From NCBI GenBank assembly GCA_905182715.1, contig CAJJCP010000017.1:1-44514 (forward strand): a stretch of DNA of 44,514 nucleotides, written 5' to 3'. Both the position numbers and the translations under genes were made by a program. Position 1 is the stretch's first letter, and each line of letters opens with the position of its first letter. The DNA comes from an uncultured Candidatus Poseidoniales archaeon. Lineage in GTDB: Archaea; Thermoplasmatota; Poseidoniia; Poseidoniales; Poseidoniaceae. Below the pieces are notes generated by a model that saw nothing but the letters and a program-made list of their open reading frames with translations, had not been told where the DNA came from and searched no databases. Of this stretch, positions 1 to 8,852 are shown piece after piece.

Positions 1-42
1 TGTTACATCACTCATGCCGGCACCATGTAGTGGGTGTCCCAT
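1..42 (-). CDS. Possible 5' end of a leftward gene, cut by the window edge
   Basis: An ATG at 42 on the minus strand opens a frame that stays open for 14 codons (MGHPLHGAGMSDVT) to the window edge. About 11 bases upstream is a GAGGT that could act as a Shine-Dalgarno site. A second ATG nine codons in is an alternative start. Too little is visible to name a family. It would be divergent from maf, with the shared upstream region in 43-140. Confidence 0.35.
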   Translation of the reverse strand, partial: MGHPLHGAGMSDVT

Positions 43-140
43 TTGATTCTTCAACCTCACCCTTCTTTTCCTTGGCATTGTGAACGCTTCAATGCAAAAA
101 AGACAAGTCATTTGTTCTGTTGGGTCACATGAGGGCGACA

Positions 141-704
141 ATGAAAGTTTGGCTGGCATCACAATCACCTCGTAGAGCAGCAATGCTCCAACCACTTTTT
201 TCAGACCTCAAGTGTGAAGGTTTTACTGATGTGGATGAGACTCCTTTGCCAGGTAGTGTTGACGCTCAAGTCTTATCAATTTGCCAGAAGAAGTCCAAGG
301 CAGTCTCTGATGGACACGGTTTTGACATGGTCATCGTCTGCGATACTTTACTCGCCGATCCAGATGATATGGATTCCACACTTGGAAAACCGAATGACAC
401 GGTTGAAGCAGCTATGATGCTCCATCGACTCTCAGGTAGACGCCATCAAGTCTGGTCTGCCACAGGAATCCTCCTCAACGGTGAATGGAGGTTTTTTGTT
501 GAACATGCCATTGTTGAATTTGATTCACTCACCGATGAACAATTAGTTGAACTGGTGTTAAGTGAATCGTGGAAGGGAAAAGCGGGTGGTTATGATTTGG
601 CAGGTCCAATGGGTGAGTTCGCTCGCCTCATTGATGGTCATGAATCAACTGTACTTGGAATCGCTGGAGAGGCTATGGAGATTCTCCGAACGTTCTCACT
701 CTGA
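141..704 (+). CDS. maf: Maf-like nucleotide pyrophosphatase
   Basis: Maf/HAM1-superfamily protein, expected to hydrolyse non-canonical or modified nucleoside triphosphates to monophosphates in the cytosol. The N-terminus has the family hallmark LASQSPRR. Then come an acidic metal/catalytic region (VIVCDTLLADPDD), the LGKP...A..ML..LSGRRHQV block and the KAGGYDLAGPMGEF block near the C-terminus, in the usual order. Length is 187 residues from ATG 141, normal for Maf. I chose 141 over ATG 129 or TTG 120 because the LAS motif then sits at the usual distance from the start and GAGGG precedes it by about six bases. It converges on sepF; in the corrected reading of sepF the two 3' ends overlap by a few bases. 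Exact substrate cannot be told from sequence. Confidence 0.9.
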   Translation: MKVWLASQSPRRAAMLQPLFSDLKCEGFTDVDETPLPGSVDAQVLSICQKKSKAVSDGHGFDMVIVCDTLLADPDDMDSTLGKPNDTVEAAMMLHRLSGRRHQVWSATGILLNGEWRFFVEHAIVEFDSLTDEQLVELVLSESWKGKAGGYDLAGPMGEFARLIDGHESTVLGIAGEAMEILRTFSL

Positions 705-726
705 CATCAAAGAGAGTAATCCCAAT

Positions 727-1306
727 TCATGTCGTTCGATATCGACGACCACATCTGTCCCCAGGAAGCAAGAGGAGTTTATCTTCTGCATCCAATGCAA
801 ATACTCCGGTGCCAGTCTCGTTACTCATACGCTGAAGATCTCTACGGCAGACATTCTGGTGTGTGTCCATGTGAACCATCGGACGTAAATCGACGATGAC
901 GGAATCGCCTTGGAGTATGCGCTTTGCCATCTCGCGAGTAGGGATGCGATTCATTTCATCCGGTGAGATATATCTCAAGGCTCTTCTGGGAAAGGAATTC
1001 TTGACCCGAGTATGAGCACCAAGGTCATGGAATGCTTCTCCTTCTGCAGTGAGTGGGCCAGACCAGTTAGAAGGTGACGGTTTCACCTCGTTTCGCATCA
1101 ATGTTTTTTTCTCAAGTTGGATGGGTTGCTCTCTTGAAATGTTCACCTGTGGTGGTTCGGAAACACCTGAATTGAGTGTCTGTTGCTGGGCTGGTTTTGC
1201 ATCGGCAGCACCAGAGAGCAGGCTGTTCGACTTTCTTTGGACGCTTTTTTTCGTCAAGTTGACCATCAGGGTCTGGTAAACCAAAAAATTGCCACAAACT
1301 TGCCAT
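727..1306 (-). CDS. sepF: SepF-like cell-division protein (frame disrupted twice)
   Basis: Archaeal SepF (DUF552) homologue. In studied archaea SepF anchors FtsZ to the membrane. ATG 1306 gives MASLWQFFGLPDPDGQ, which resembles the short amphipathic membrane-binding N-terminus, but this frame runs into Cys/Arg-rich nonsense after the A7 run (T7 at 1245-1251). The next frame carries a low-complexity linker and then the SepF core: IPTREMAKRILQGDSVIVDLRPM, a conserved helix and GVFALDAEDKLLLLPG. After a GGGG at about 761-764 the frame turns to RCGRRYRTT and stops at 727. One G fewer gives PGTDVVVDIERHE and a stop at 696. Removing one base at each site yields a 202-residue protein of normal SepF architecture. 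It starts 11 bases after the stop of the upstream surface-protein gene, so it is probably cotranscribed with it. As read, the gene would be broken. Confidence 0.75.
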
Positions 1307-1317
1307 CTTTTCACCGT

Positions 1318-4300
1318 TCACAAATCGAGATCATCAAGAAGTCCTGACATATCTGAACTTGCAGAGACGCTTGGGGTATTGTTAGTTGCCGGCTGTGCGG
1401 GAGTGCTCTGGCCCATTTGAGCAGCCAGATACTGTTCTCCGTAGTGTTGCCATTGTTCCATTGTCCATCCGTCGGGCAGACCTGAACTTGGAAGTGCAGG
1501 GCCTGTTTGAACAGGTGCTGGCTGAACGGGTTGTTGAACGGTAGGTTCTGCAAATGCACTCATTGCAGCCAAGGCATCAGTTGCTGAAGCAACTGGTGCA
1601 GGTTGGGCATACATGTCTGGTTGTGCATAAGGGTCGGCAGCTGGTGCGGGTTGGGCATACATGTCTGGTTGTGCATAAGGGTCAGCAGCTGGGGCGGGTT
1701 GAGCATACATGTCCGGTTGTTGTTGAGCATATAGGTCGGTTTGAGTTTGTGCAGCAGGGGCAGGTTGAGCATACATGTCTGGTTGTTGTTGAGCATACAT
1801 GTCGGTTTGAGTTTGTGCAGCAGGGGCGTCCATTGCATATTGTGGGCTAGCCATTGGTGGTTCGATTGATGGAACATTTGCGAACGAGGAGTATTTATCC
1901 TCTTCCTCTTTTCTTCCCCGAGTGAGTAGCAAGAATCCTGCAAGGACTACGACAATAAACGCAAGGCTTCCGATGATTGCGGTAGGAACAGATCCAATTG
2001 CAGCACTGATGGAATCTACAAATCCTTCAGCAGGTTTTTCCGTAACGGTAAGCGTAATACTCGTACTCGAAGTTTCACTGTCATCATCGGTGACTGTGAG
2101 TGTGAATGTCCATTGTCCCGGTGCGAGATTGGTGAGCGTGTATTCGGGCCCACTAAAATCAACTTCACCCGTGAAATCACCATCGAGGTTACTGTCGATG
2201 AGGTCACTGTCCCAATCGTATTGTAACGTGAGTTTGTCACCCTCAGTTTCTCGTGAACTCAATCCTGAAAGGGTGATGTTCTCGCCTTCTGTCAATTCAA
2301 ATACGTTACTTGAATTTGTGATTGCTGCTGAAGGTGGTAGGTTTTGTACGCTGATGTTCACTGAGGTCATCGCTTGTGCCCCATCATCATCTGTGACAGT
2401 CGCAGTAATTTGGCGAATTCCTCGTGTTGACCATGCAGTGGTCAATTCCATACCTTGAGATTCACAATCATTGACAAAGTTACCATCGCTGTCGCTGTCG
2501 ACCAATACATCGGTATCCCAGCACACTTCAAGACTTTCAAGGTCGGAAGCAGTATCTGAAACTTGAACATTTAATGTGAGGTTATCATCTTCAAAAATAG
2601 GAACAGTTGACCCTAAGCCAGTAATGCTTGGTGCGACGTTGACGATATTGACCATAGCCGTTCGTATCTCTGAACGAGCCCCATCGTTATCATAGGCCGA
2701 TACCTGAATGGTTTGAAGTCCTGAATTCGGCCAAGATACCGTAGCGGTTGAAGACGGTCCATTGGTGGTCTCCGTCCAATTTGGTTCCAAATCTGAAGGT
2801 TTCCATTCAATGTTGATTTCATCGCGGTCGGACAGTGTGTCATCACCAACAATACGCAGCAAAGCAACTTGATCTTCGTTTAATTCCCAGACACCCATTG
2901 AATCTGCAGTCAAATTATTACCGCCATACCAAAGTTCAGGATATGCCAAAGTTGGTGCAATATTCAAGACATTCAAACTTGTAGTGATGGTTGTTGTATC
3001 TCCATCATCATCAGTTGCCACAGCAGTGATGTCGAGAGGACCTTCTCCCATCGGAGTAAAGGTGCATGTTGGTTGTGTCAGTCCTTCTTGGCAATTGAGG
3101 CCAGGCCAAGTTACGCTAACTTGTTGTCCTGGTGGTGAAATACTGTCAAGGTCGCCACTGTCCGTGGCATCAAGAGTGATTTCCGATTCGACATCAATAC
3201 TCTCGACCATGCTGAGATTGAGATAAGGTGCTCTGTTGAGGACTGTGACATTCATTTCAATGATGTCTTCATCGAGTTCTTCATCAAACACAATCAGCTT
3301 AACCAGCCAATCACCGTCATCGCTCCAATTCCATTGCGTTACACAATCTGGTGCTTCAAGAACTTCGATTAATCCAGGCTTTGATTCAAGTTCAAACCGA
3401 CAATCAACATCTCCTCCGTCTTCATCGAAACTTCCTGATGCGTTCAGAATTATATTATCAAAGGTATATTTTCCTTCATCAAAAGTGAAGACTCCAGTTG
3501 GTGCACGTCCGATGAAAATATCGATACTTGCTTCGTTGTTGGTTCGGTTTGCGTCCTCTGTGACCAATTCATCAGGGTCGACCGTGAACGAAAGAGTCTG
3601 GTCACCGATGGCTGCATCAGCAGGCACCGTCCAGTTGACAGTAATGCGTTGTTCACTGTACGATGGAATCGAAGGTACAGATTCACGAATACTTACTCCA
3701 TCAGGGGTTATCACTTCGATTTCTGTTGCTGGAGATGCTAAGACGCCCCGATTTTGAGCGGGGATAGAGAATGAAAGCATATCACCTGGCAATGCTCCGT
3801 ATCCAATGGCTTGGTTCAAGATAACGACTTCTGAATTCCGGTCACGTGATACAATGATTGAATCACTTTGAGCAATCAAATCAATTGCTACGACGTTGAG
3901 GTCAATGACTACCGTTGCAGCACCGATGATTTCAGTGAGAGGGTCCCACACAATAATCCCATTACTCGAATAATCGTCACTCGAAGGAGTGTTGTCCATT
4001 CCATCAGTGACATTGAGTGTGTATTCAAGCATCCCTGAACCATCGGTTGTTGGGCTAGCGATGAGGTCGGTCGATTCATATCGAACTTGCATGTTCTTGT
4101 TACCTTGAGGTTGGCCGCCTGGTGAAGTCTCATAAGTGACTGAAACGGTTTGCTCAGAGTTTGGCAGTGTTGCCAAGAATTGGAGGTCAACATCGACGAC
4201 TACATTTCGAGCACCCGGGTTTGAAGTGGCTTGAACGCCCCATGAATCAGCAGGTGAATAGGACTTCAGTAACCAATCGATGGTGAATCCGGCAGCATTT

Positions 4301-5142
4301 GAGATACGAATCCACGAATTGAAACGTACAGCAGGACAATACCAGTTGAATCCTGATGAAACACCCGTCTGGTTCCATTCATTGATTTTGTAAGAGTCAT
4401 CGCAACCCGTGTAAGATACGGTATTACTGCTATCACCTGGGACTCCATTGGCGGTGATCTGCCAACTGCTGTTCTCAGGCCCTTGTGTATCGAATTCTGA
4501 CGGGTCAAAATAATCTGAACTTCCACTTACACCCGTCGAAGAGTAAAACGGCATGTACCATTGGTCGCCCGTATGAATTGGGAAATCATTCCTTTCCTTA
4601 GGAGGTTCATAGATTGTATCAAAAGTGATTTCAGCAATGTCTTGTTCCAAGAATCCAAGATTGAACGGGCGGAATTTCACATCGAGTGTGAATTCCGAGT
4701 TTACCTGTGCTAAGTCACGAACACGAATCAAATCTTCACCTTCATAGCCGATGTTAAGGCGACCTGAGACCCCTTCTAAGGTTGCTCCACTGTTCCCAGA
4801 AGTGAAATCACCGTCGATTTCAACTTTGTAAACGAGTGTCTGAGTGCCATCGGTTGTGGTGAACAAGATATCAGTAACGGTGTATGTTGTATCGCCAGTA
4901 AGCGTGTTGAGTGATGCGGATACATTTGCCTGAGCAATTAATTGAGCAACATCGAATTTGGTTTCATAGACCCATTCATCTCCGATTCTCCATGTTGGTA
5001 CATCTTTGTCTGTATCCCAGCCTTCTGCTGATTGAATATTATGTTCAGAAAGAGCGAGAGTGTGATGAGAAATCATACCTGTCAACGGAGCAGCCAACAT
5101 TAAGAAAATCAATCCTAAGACGACAGGTCGAAAGCGAATCAT
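1318..5142 (-). CDS. Giant exported CARDB/PKD-domain surface protein with Q/P-rich cytoplasmic tail
   Basis: A 1274-residue cell-surface protein of unknown specific role. Residues 1-31 look like a signal peptide. Residues 40-430 form an N-terminal region shared with the neighbour at 5198-8788 (PTWRIGDEWVYE; matching Cys-containing segments). A CARDB-like domain follows at about 435-545 (ALPGDMLSFSIPAQNRG...NNEASI). Several PKD/cadherin-like beta domains follow at about 550-1045, with FDEDGGDV, AVATDDDGDT and TVTDDDGAQ turns and WDTD...DSDSDG acidic loops that probably bind Ca2+. A transmembrane helix lies at about 1050-1074. The roughly 200-residue tail has tandem PDMYAQPAPAA-type repeats and the motif LPDGWTMEQWQHYGEQYL, predicted cytoplasmic. 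The start is ATG 5142 with GGAG four bases upstream. It sits between its paralogue (55 bases upstream) and sepF (11 bases downstream). Adhesion or S-layer-like function is only a guess. Confidence 0.88.
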   Translation of the reverse strand: MIRFRPVVLGLIFLMLAAPLTGMISHHTLALSEHNIQSAEGWDTDKDVPTWRIGDEWVYETKFDVAQLIAQANVSASLNTLTGDTTYTVTDILFTTTDGTQTLVYKVEIDGDFTSGNSGATLEGVSGRLNIGYEGEDLIRVRDLAQVNSEFTLDVKFRPFNLGFLEQDIAEITFDTIYEPPKERNDFPIHTGDQWYMPFYSSTGVSGSSDYFDPSEFDTQGPENSSWQITANGVPGDSSNTVSYTGCDDSYKINEWNQTGVSSGFNWYCPAVRFNSWIRISNAAGFTIDWLLKSYSPADSWGVQATSNPGARNVVVDVDLQFLATLPNSEQTVSVTYETSPGGQPQGNKNMQVRYESTDLIASPTTDGSGMLEYTLNVTDGMDNTPSSDDYSSNGIIVWDPLTEIIGAATVVIDLNVVAIDLIAQSDSIIVSRDRNSEVVILNQAIGYGALPGDMLSFSIPAQNRGVLASPATEIEVITPDGVSIRESVPSIPSYSEQRITVNWTVPADAAIGDQTLSFTVDPDELVTEDANRTNNEASIDIFIGRAPTGVFTFDEGKYTFDNIILNASGSFDEDGGDVDCRFELESKPGLIEVLEAPDCVTQWNWSDDGDWLVKLIVFDEELDEDIIEMNVTVLNRAPYLNLSMVESIDVESEITLDATDSGDLDSISPPGQQVSVTWPGLNCQEGLTQPTCTFTPMGEGPLDITAVATDDDGDTTTITTSLNVLNIAPTLAYPELWYGGNNLTADSMGVWELNEDQVALLRIVGDDTLSDRDEINIEWKPSDLEPNWTETTNGPSSTATVSWPNSGLQTIQVSAYDNDGARSEIRTAMVNIVNVAPSITGLGSTVPIFEDDNLTLNVQVSDTASDLESLEVCWDTDVLVDSDSDGNFVNDCESQGMELTTAWSTRGIRQITATVTDDDGAQAMTSVNISVQNLPPSAAITNSSNVFELTEGENITLSGLSSRETEGDKLTLQYDWDSDLIDSNLDGDFTGEVDFSGPEYTLTNLAPGQWTFTLTVTDDDSETSSTSITLTVTEKPAEGFVDSISAAIGSVPTAIIGSLAFIVVVLAGFLLLTRGRKEEEDKYSSFANVPSIEPPMASPQYAMDAPAAQTQTDMYAQQQPDMYAQPAPAAQTQTDLYAQQQPDMYAQPAPAADPYAQPDMYAQPAPAADPYAQPDMYAQPAPVASATDALAAMSAFAEPTVQQPVQPAPVQTGPALPSSGLPDGWTMEQWQHYGEQYLAAQMGQSTPAQPATNNTPSVSASSDMSGLLDDLDL
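1596..1830 (-). repeat. In-gene tandem repeats encoding PDMYAQPAPAA-type units
   Basis: Near-identical direct repeats lie inside the 3' part of the surface-protein gene. Two 48-base units encode DPYAQPDMYAQPAPAA, and two longer 66-base units encode TQTD(M/L)YAQQQPDMYAQPAPA. Unit lengths are multiples of three, so recombination between units would lengthen or shorten the cytoplasmic tail without breaking the frame. Confidence 0.85.
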
Positions 5143-5197
5143 ACATCTCCGAAAGCGTTCTCCTACTTGAAGACTCGATTTACCCGCTCAAATCCAG

Positions 5198-8100
5198 TTA
5201 AGGGTGTGATGATTGAGCCTCAATATACTGGTGTCCATAATGGCTCCACTGCTCTTGAGTCCAACCTTCTGGTAGTCCTCCTTCCGGTAAGGGCAAGTTC
5301 TGTGGTTCCGTTGTCTGTTCTACAGGAGTGATGTTCGATTCGGATACAACTTCGTTTTCGGGTTGCATCTGTACGTCAGGTGCCTGGGAGGTGGGAGCAA
5401 ACATTTGATCAGAAGGGGGTGCCTTCGGGCGTCGTGTTTGTGCTTCATCAACCAGTGATTGTTGTTCGAATACCTGTTCTGACAAGTCTTCTCCTTCAAG
5501 GCCGCCCTGCTGCCAAGATTCCTCGTCTGGCCGGGTCTTTTTGCGGCGTGTGAACGATGCGAGAATGAACAAGGTTGCCAGTAGTAATCCTATTTGAGCT
5601 AAAGGATTTGCTTCATCTCCAATCAATGCGGCACCGACTTGCTCGATTGAGGTTCGTTCTGGTGGTGCAACTTCGACGACCATCGTTGACTGGCCGGGCC
5701 GTTCGGGATTCTCATCCCAAGCCATTGCTTTAACGCGAACATTTCCTGCTTTGCGGAACATATGGATGACGGTTGAACCAACTAAATCAGCGTCGTTATC
5801 TTTGATTCCATCTCCATTGCTATCAATCGTGATGTCCAAGTCCCATACGGTGGTTAGACCGTTGAGATCATTTAGCGAATCAATGGTTTGTTCAGCACTT
5901 AACACACAGTCCTGATAAGCAATACATTCGATGTTCTTCAAACGAACAATTGGTGGCATGTTGAGGACTTCAACGGTGAGCACTTCACTTGATTGCGCAC
6001 CGTCATCATCCGTGACGTGATAGATGATGGTATGAGAGCCACTTCTGTTCCATGCATATTCAAGAACATCTCCACGGATGTCACAATCATCATCGGCTCC
6101 ACCGATGTCATCGCTGTCGATTCCAGGGTCAATATCCCAACATTTGACTAAGGATTCAATATCACTTTGGGTGTCAGTAGAATTTCCTTCAATGGTGATA
6201 CTTTGGCCTTCTGCAATTGGTAAAAGAGATACCAGTGGCTCAATCGTCGGTGGAACATTTCGAATGTTAATCCATCGCTCTTCGACACGACTTGCTTCGC
6301 CATCTGAATCACTTACTTCTAAACGAATGGTATGAAGCCCTGACGTGTCCCATTGCATTGGGAAGGTGGAGGTTCTTCCAGAAAAGGAGTACATGAGGGA
6401 AGGTTGTTGCCCGTCTGGCCACCATGTATGCGTTAGGCTTTCCAAATCATCCACCGAATCGAGAGCCTGGCCTTTTACCACCACGCTTTCATCTTCATCT
6501 AACTGCCAAATTTGCTGTTCATCACTTTCGATGAATTGATTGTTTTTCTGTAAGGCTATGGATGCACTGTAAGGCGCAATGTTGGTGAAATAGACATCAA
6601 AGGTAGCCGCAGTAGTCTCCGAATCATCATCGGTTGCCACTGCGGTAAAGGTATGCCAACCTTCGGTTGCCGCAGTGGTTGTACAGACGCGAGTGTAGTA
6701 GCCTTCCTTACACAGAGCATTGGGCCAATGTACATCGACAACGCCTGGCCAAACCTCTTCTGAATCGGAGTCATTGGCAAATGCATAGAGCGTAATTGGA
6801 TGCTCCACTTTCGCTTCATTTCGAGCACTCATGATTCCGATGTTCGGATGTCTGTTTTGAATCGATACCATCATGGTCGCTTTCTGTTCATCTCGTTCTT
6901 CGTCAATCACCGTTACTTCGACGGGATAATCACCATTATTGGTCCATGTCCAATTGACCAAACATGATGCTGAAGGGATTGTTTCCCAAGCCCAATTCCA
7001 TGAACCTTCATCATACGGGATTTTGAAAAGGCAAGAAACTTCACCGCCATCTTCATCAAAACTACCATCCGCAACAAGTTGAATTTCTTCAAGGGTAAGC
7101 GCTGAAGTGTTGGTGACTTGAGGTGTTGGAAGGCGGCCGACAAACATCGAGATTTCAGCATAGTTATTGCTCATATCTGCATCTGCACTGTTCACTTGTT
7201 CGGGATCTGCTTGCCAAGATACGGGGATAATGCCAATTTCTTGATCGTTCGGAACCACCCAAGTGAAATTCACTTTGTGAGCTTCATATGTTGCAAGAGA
7301 GGGAAGTACATGGGATGAAACTTGACCGTCAGGTTGTGTGATCGACATGGTTGTGGGGATACTTGAAGAGATTCCTCGATTTTGGATCGCTACTTCGACC
7401 ATTAATTCATCACCCGGCAATATATTCCAACCCGATAATGAATTCAGTTCTGTTACTACGCCACTGCGGTTGCGTAATACTTTCGCAAATGTACCGCTCG
7501 AAATCAAATCGAGTCCGATTAAATATTCATCCAATGTCAAGGTCGTTGAACCAACAACATTGCCAAAGGAGGAAGAACTTGAAGGTTGGATTCTTGCAAC
7601 AATTCCATGACTTGCCCAATCGAACGCAGAACTGGAAGAATCTCTCGCATCACCCATGTCGAGAACAGCATATGCACTCCCGTTGCTGGCAGTGGTTACC
7701 ATGACCACTTGATCCATTGCTTCATGACGCAATTCCAATGGGATGCCCGAAATTTGAGAAAAACAATTGGAAGAGGCATTCACCCACACCGGCATAGCGG
7801 TATTGAGCGCGGTGATGTCGGCATCTAAATCGACAACCAGGCATTCATCACGAGTACCAGGGTTGCTGTATTGGTCAACGCCTGTTGAATCGAGCGGTAT
7901 GTATCTTTTGAGTCGGAAATCGATGACGAGTCCAATGTCATCTTCTGTGTGAAGCCAAGCATAGTTTCGGGCTTCGGGACAATACCATTGATATCCACTT
8001 TGGTCACCATCGCTGTTAATCGAGGTGAGTTCATATGAAGCATTACAACCGCCATAAGCAATAGTTTCGCCGTAGCTGTTGCGGGGTTTGCCAATACTGG

Positions 8101-8788
8101 TTACTTCCCATGTCGTGCTGTTGGTATCCGATGAAGGGACTGGGAAGGGAGTGATGTAATCGCTTGACCCCGTCCAAGCAGAAGAAGCAGTTGTTGTTGT
8201 TGTCCACTGTTCGTTTGCACGCAGAGGAAAATCATAGACTTCTTTTACTGGACTGTAGGTATTTGTAATCGTAATGTCACCCAAGACCTGCGCAAGACTT
8301 GAGAGTCCAAATGGTACGAATCGAATGTACAGTTCTAGGTCACTGCGAATCGATGATAAATCACTCACTCGTAGATATTCGGTTTGTTCGAACGTAATGT
8401 AGACATTGCCACTGTAGCCATCCAGAGAGACTCCAGATTTGTCGAAGTTAGCAGATGTGCGTAATGTATAGGCAAGAACAGTCATGTTGTCGACGGAACG
8501 TTCGGTAATGGCCATCACCTCCGCAGTCGTATCTCCATAAATCTCACCAACTGTGGCCTGAACGCCAGAATCAGTGACTAATTTTGTTGGGTCAAATGTC
8601 CCTGAATAGATCCATTTGTCACCAACTTTCCATGTTGGTACATCGCTTACACCTGGATCTTCTGATGCAAATTGTACAAATGGAACATCGTCCAAAGTGG
8701 GCGTGAGAAGTATCGGCTGAACCGATGCTAAACACAACAACAGGACGAGCATCAAAGGAGATGCAAGTCGAACCGAGCCTTTGCCCAT
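5198..8788 (-). CDS. Giant exported CARDB/PKD-domain surface protein, paralogue of the adjacent gene
   Basis: About 1196 residues, with the same architecture as its downstream neighbour. A signal peptide (LASPLMLVLLLCLASVQPI) is followed by an N-terminal domain with PTWKVGDKWIYSG and YQWYCPEARNYAW, matching the neighbour's PTWRIGDEWVYE and FNWYCPAVRFNSW. A CARDB-like domain (ILPGDELMVEVAIQNRG), PKD-like domains with FDEDGGEV, VATDDDSET and HVTDDDGAQ turns, and a C-terminal transmembrane helix (PLAQIGLLLATLFILASF) follow. The charged cytoplasmic tail ends in GLPEGWTQEQWSHYGHQYIEAQ and lacks the tandem repeats of the neighbour. TTG 8806 extends the frame, but ATG 8788 places the hydrophobic core correctly. 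It probably arose with the neighbour by tandem duplication and is transcribed with it. Function is unknown; N-glycosylation sequons (NxS/T) are frequent. Confidence 0.87.
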   Translation of the reverse strand: MGKGSVRLASPLMLVLLLCLASVQPILLTPTLDDVPFVQFASEDPGVSDVPTWKVGDKWIYSGTFDPTKLVTDSGVQATVGEIYGDTTAEVMAITERSVDNMTVLAYTLRTSANFDKSGVSLDGYSGNVYITFEQTEYLRVSDLSSIRSDLELYIRFVPFGLSSLAQVLGDITITNTYSPVKEVYDFPLRANEQWTTTTTASSAWTGSSDYITPFPVPSSDTNSTTWEVTSIGKPRNSYGETIAYGGCNASYELTSINSDGDQSGYQWYCPEARNYAWLHTEDDIGLVIDFRLKRYIPLDSTGVDQYSNPGTRDECLVVDLDADITALNTAMPVWVNASSNCFSQISGIPLELRHEAMDQVVMVTTASNGSAYAVLDMGDARDSSSSAFDWASHGIVARIQPSSSSSFGNVVGSTTLTLDEYLIGLDLISSGTFAKVLRNRSGVVTELNSLSGWNILPGDELMVEVAIQNRGISSSIPTTMSITQPDGQVSSHVLPSLATYEAHKVNFTWVVPNDQEIGIIPVSWQADPEQVNSADADMSNNYAEISMFVGRLPTPQVTNTSALTLEEIQLVADGSFDEDGGEVSCLFKIPYDEGSWNWAWETIPSASCLVNWTWTNNGDYPVEVTVIDEERDEQKATMMVSIQNRHPNIGIMSARNEAKVEHPITLYAFANDSDSEEVWPGVVDVHWPNALCKEGYYTRVCTTTAATEGWHTFTAVATDDDSETTAATFDVYFTNIAPYSASIALQKNNQFIESDEQQIWQLDEDESVVVKGQALDSVDDLESLTHTWWPDGQQPSLMYSFSGRTSTFPMQWDTSGLHTIRLEVSDSDGEASRVEERWINIRNVPPTIEPLVSLLPIAEGQSITIEGNSTDTQSDIESLVKCWDIDPGIDSDDIGGADDDCDIRGDVLEYAWNRSGSHTIIYHVTDDDGAQSSEVLTVEVLNMPPIVRLKNIECIAYQDCVLSAEQTIDSLNDLNGLTTVWDLDITIDSNGDGIKDNDADLVGSTVIHMFRKAGNVRVKAMAWDENPERPGQSTMVVEVAPPERTSIEQVGAALIGDEANPLAQIGLLLATLFILASFTRRKKTRPDEESWQQGGLEGEDLSEQVFEQQSLVDEAQTRRPKAPPSDQMFAPTSQAPDVQMQPENEVVSESNITPVEQTTEPQNLPLPEGGLPEGWTQEQWSHYGHQYIEAQSSHP

Positions 8789-8819
8789 GGTTGGCCACGT
8801 TCGCAATAGAACATCAAGA

Positions 8820-8852
8820 CTTCTCTTGAAGAATACGAAAAAATCAGAGAAG
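8820..8852 (-). terminator. Inverted repeat with internal T-run between TBP and the surface-protein gene
   Basis: CTTCTCT at 8820-8826 and AGAGAAG at 8846-8852 are perfect 7-base inverted arms around a 19-base loop. On the coding (minus) strand the loop includes TTTTTT. It begins at the TBP stop codon and ends about 30 bases before the next start. It could be a termination or RNA-processing signal separating expression of TBP from the surface proteins, but it may be fortuitous. Confidence 0.3.

Noticed and set aside
562-888. 108-codon forward frame downstream of maf
   Set aside because: Overlaps maf out of frame and then runs antisense to the SepF core, whose motifs are clear.
1596-1830. Short direct repeats considered as a CRISPR array
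   Set aside because: Repeats are contiguous, in-frame coding units without unique spacers.
3236-3757. 173-codon open frame antisense to the first giant surface protein
   Set aside because: Ser-rich composition is the mirror of Asp/Glu/Thr codons in the PKD domains; a shadow frame.
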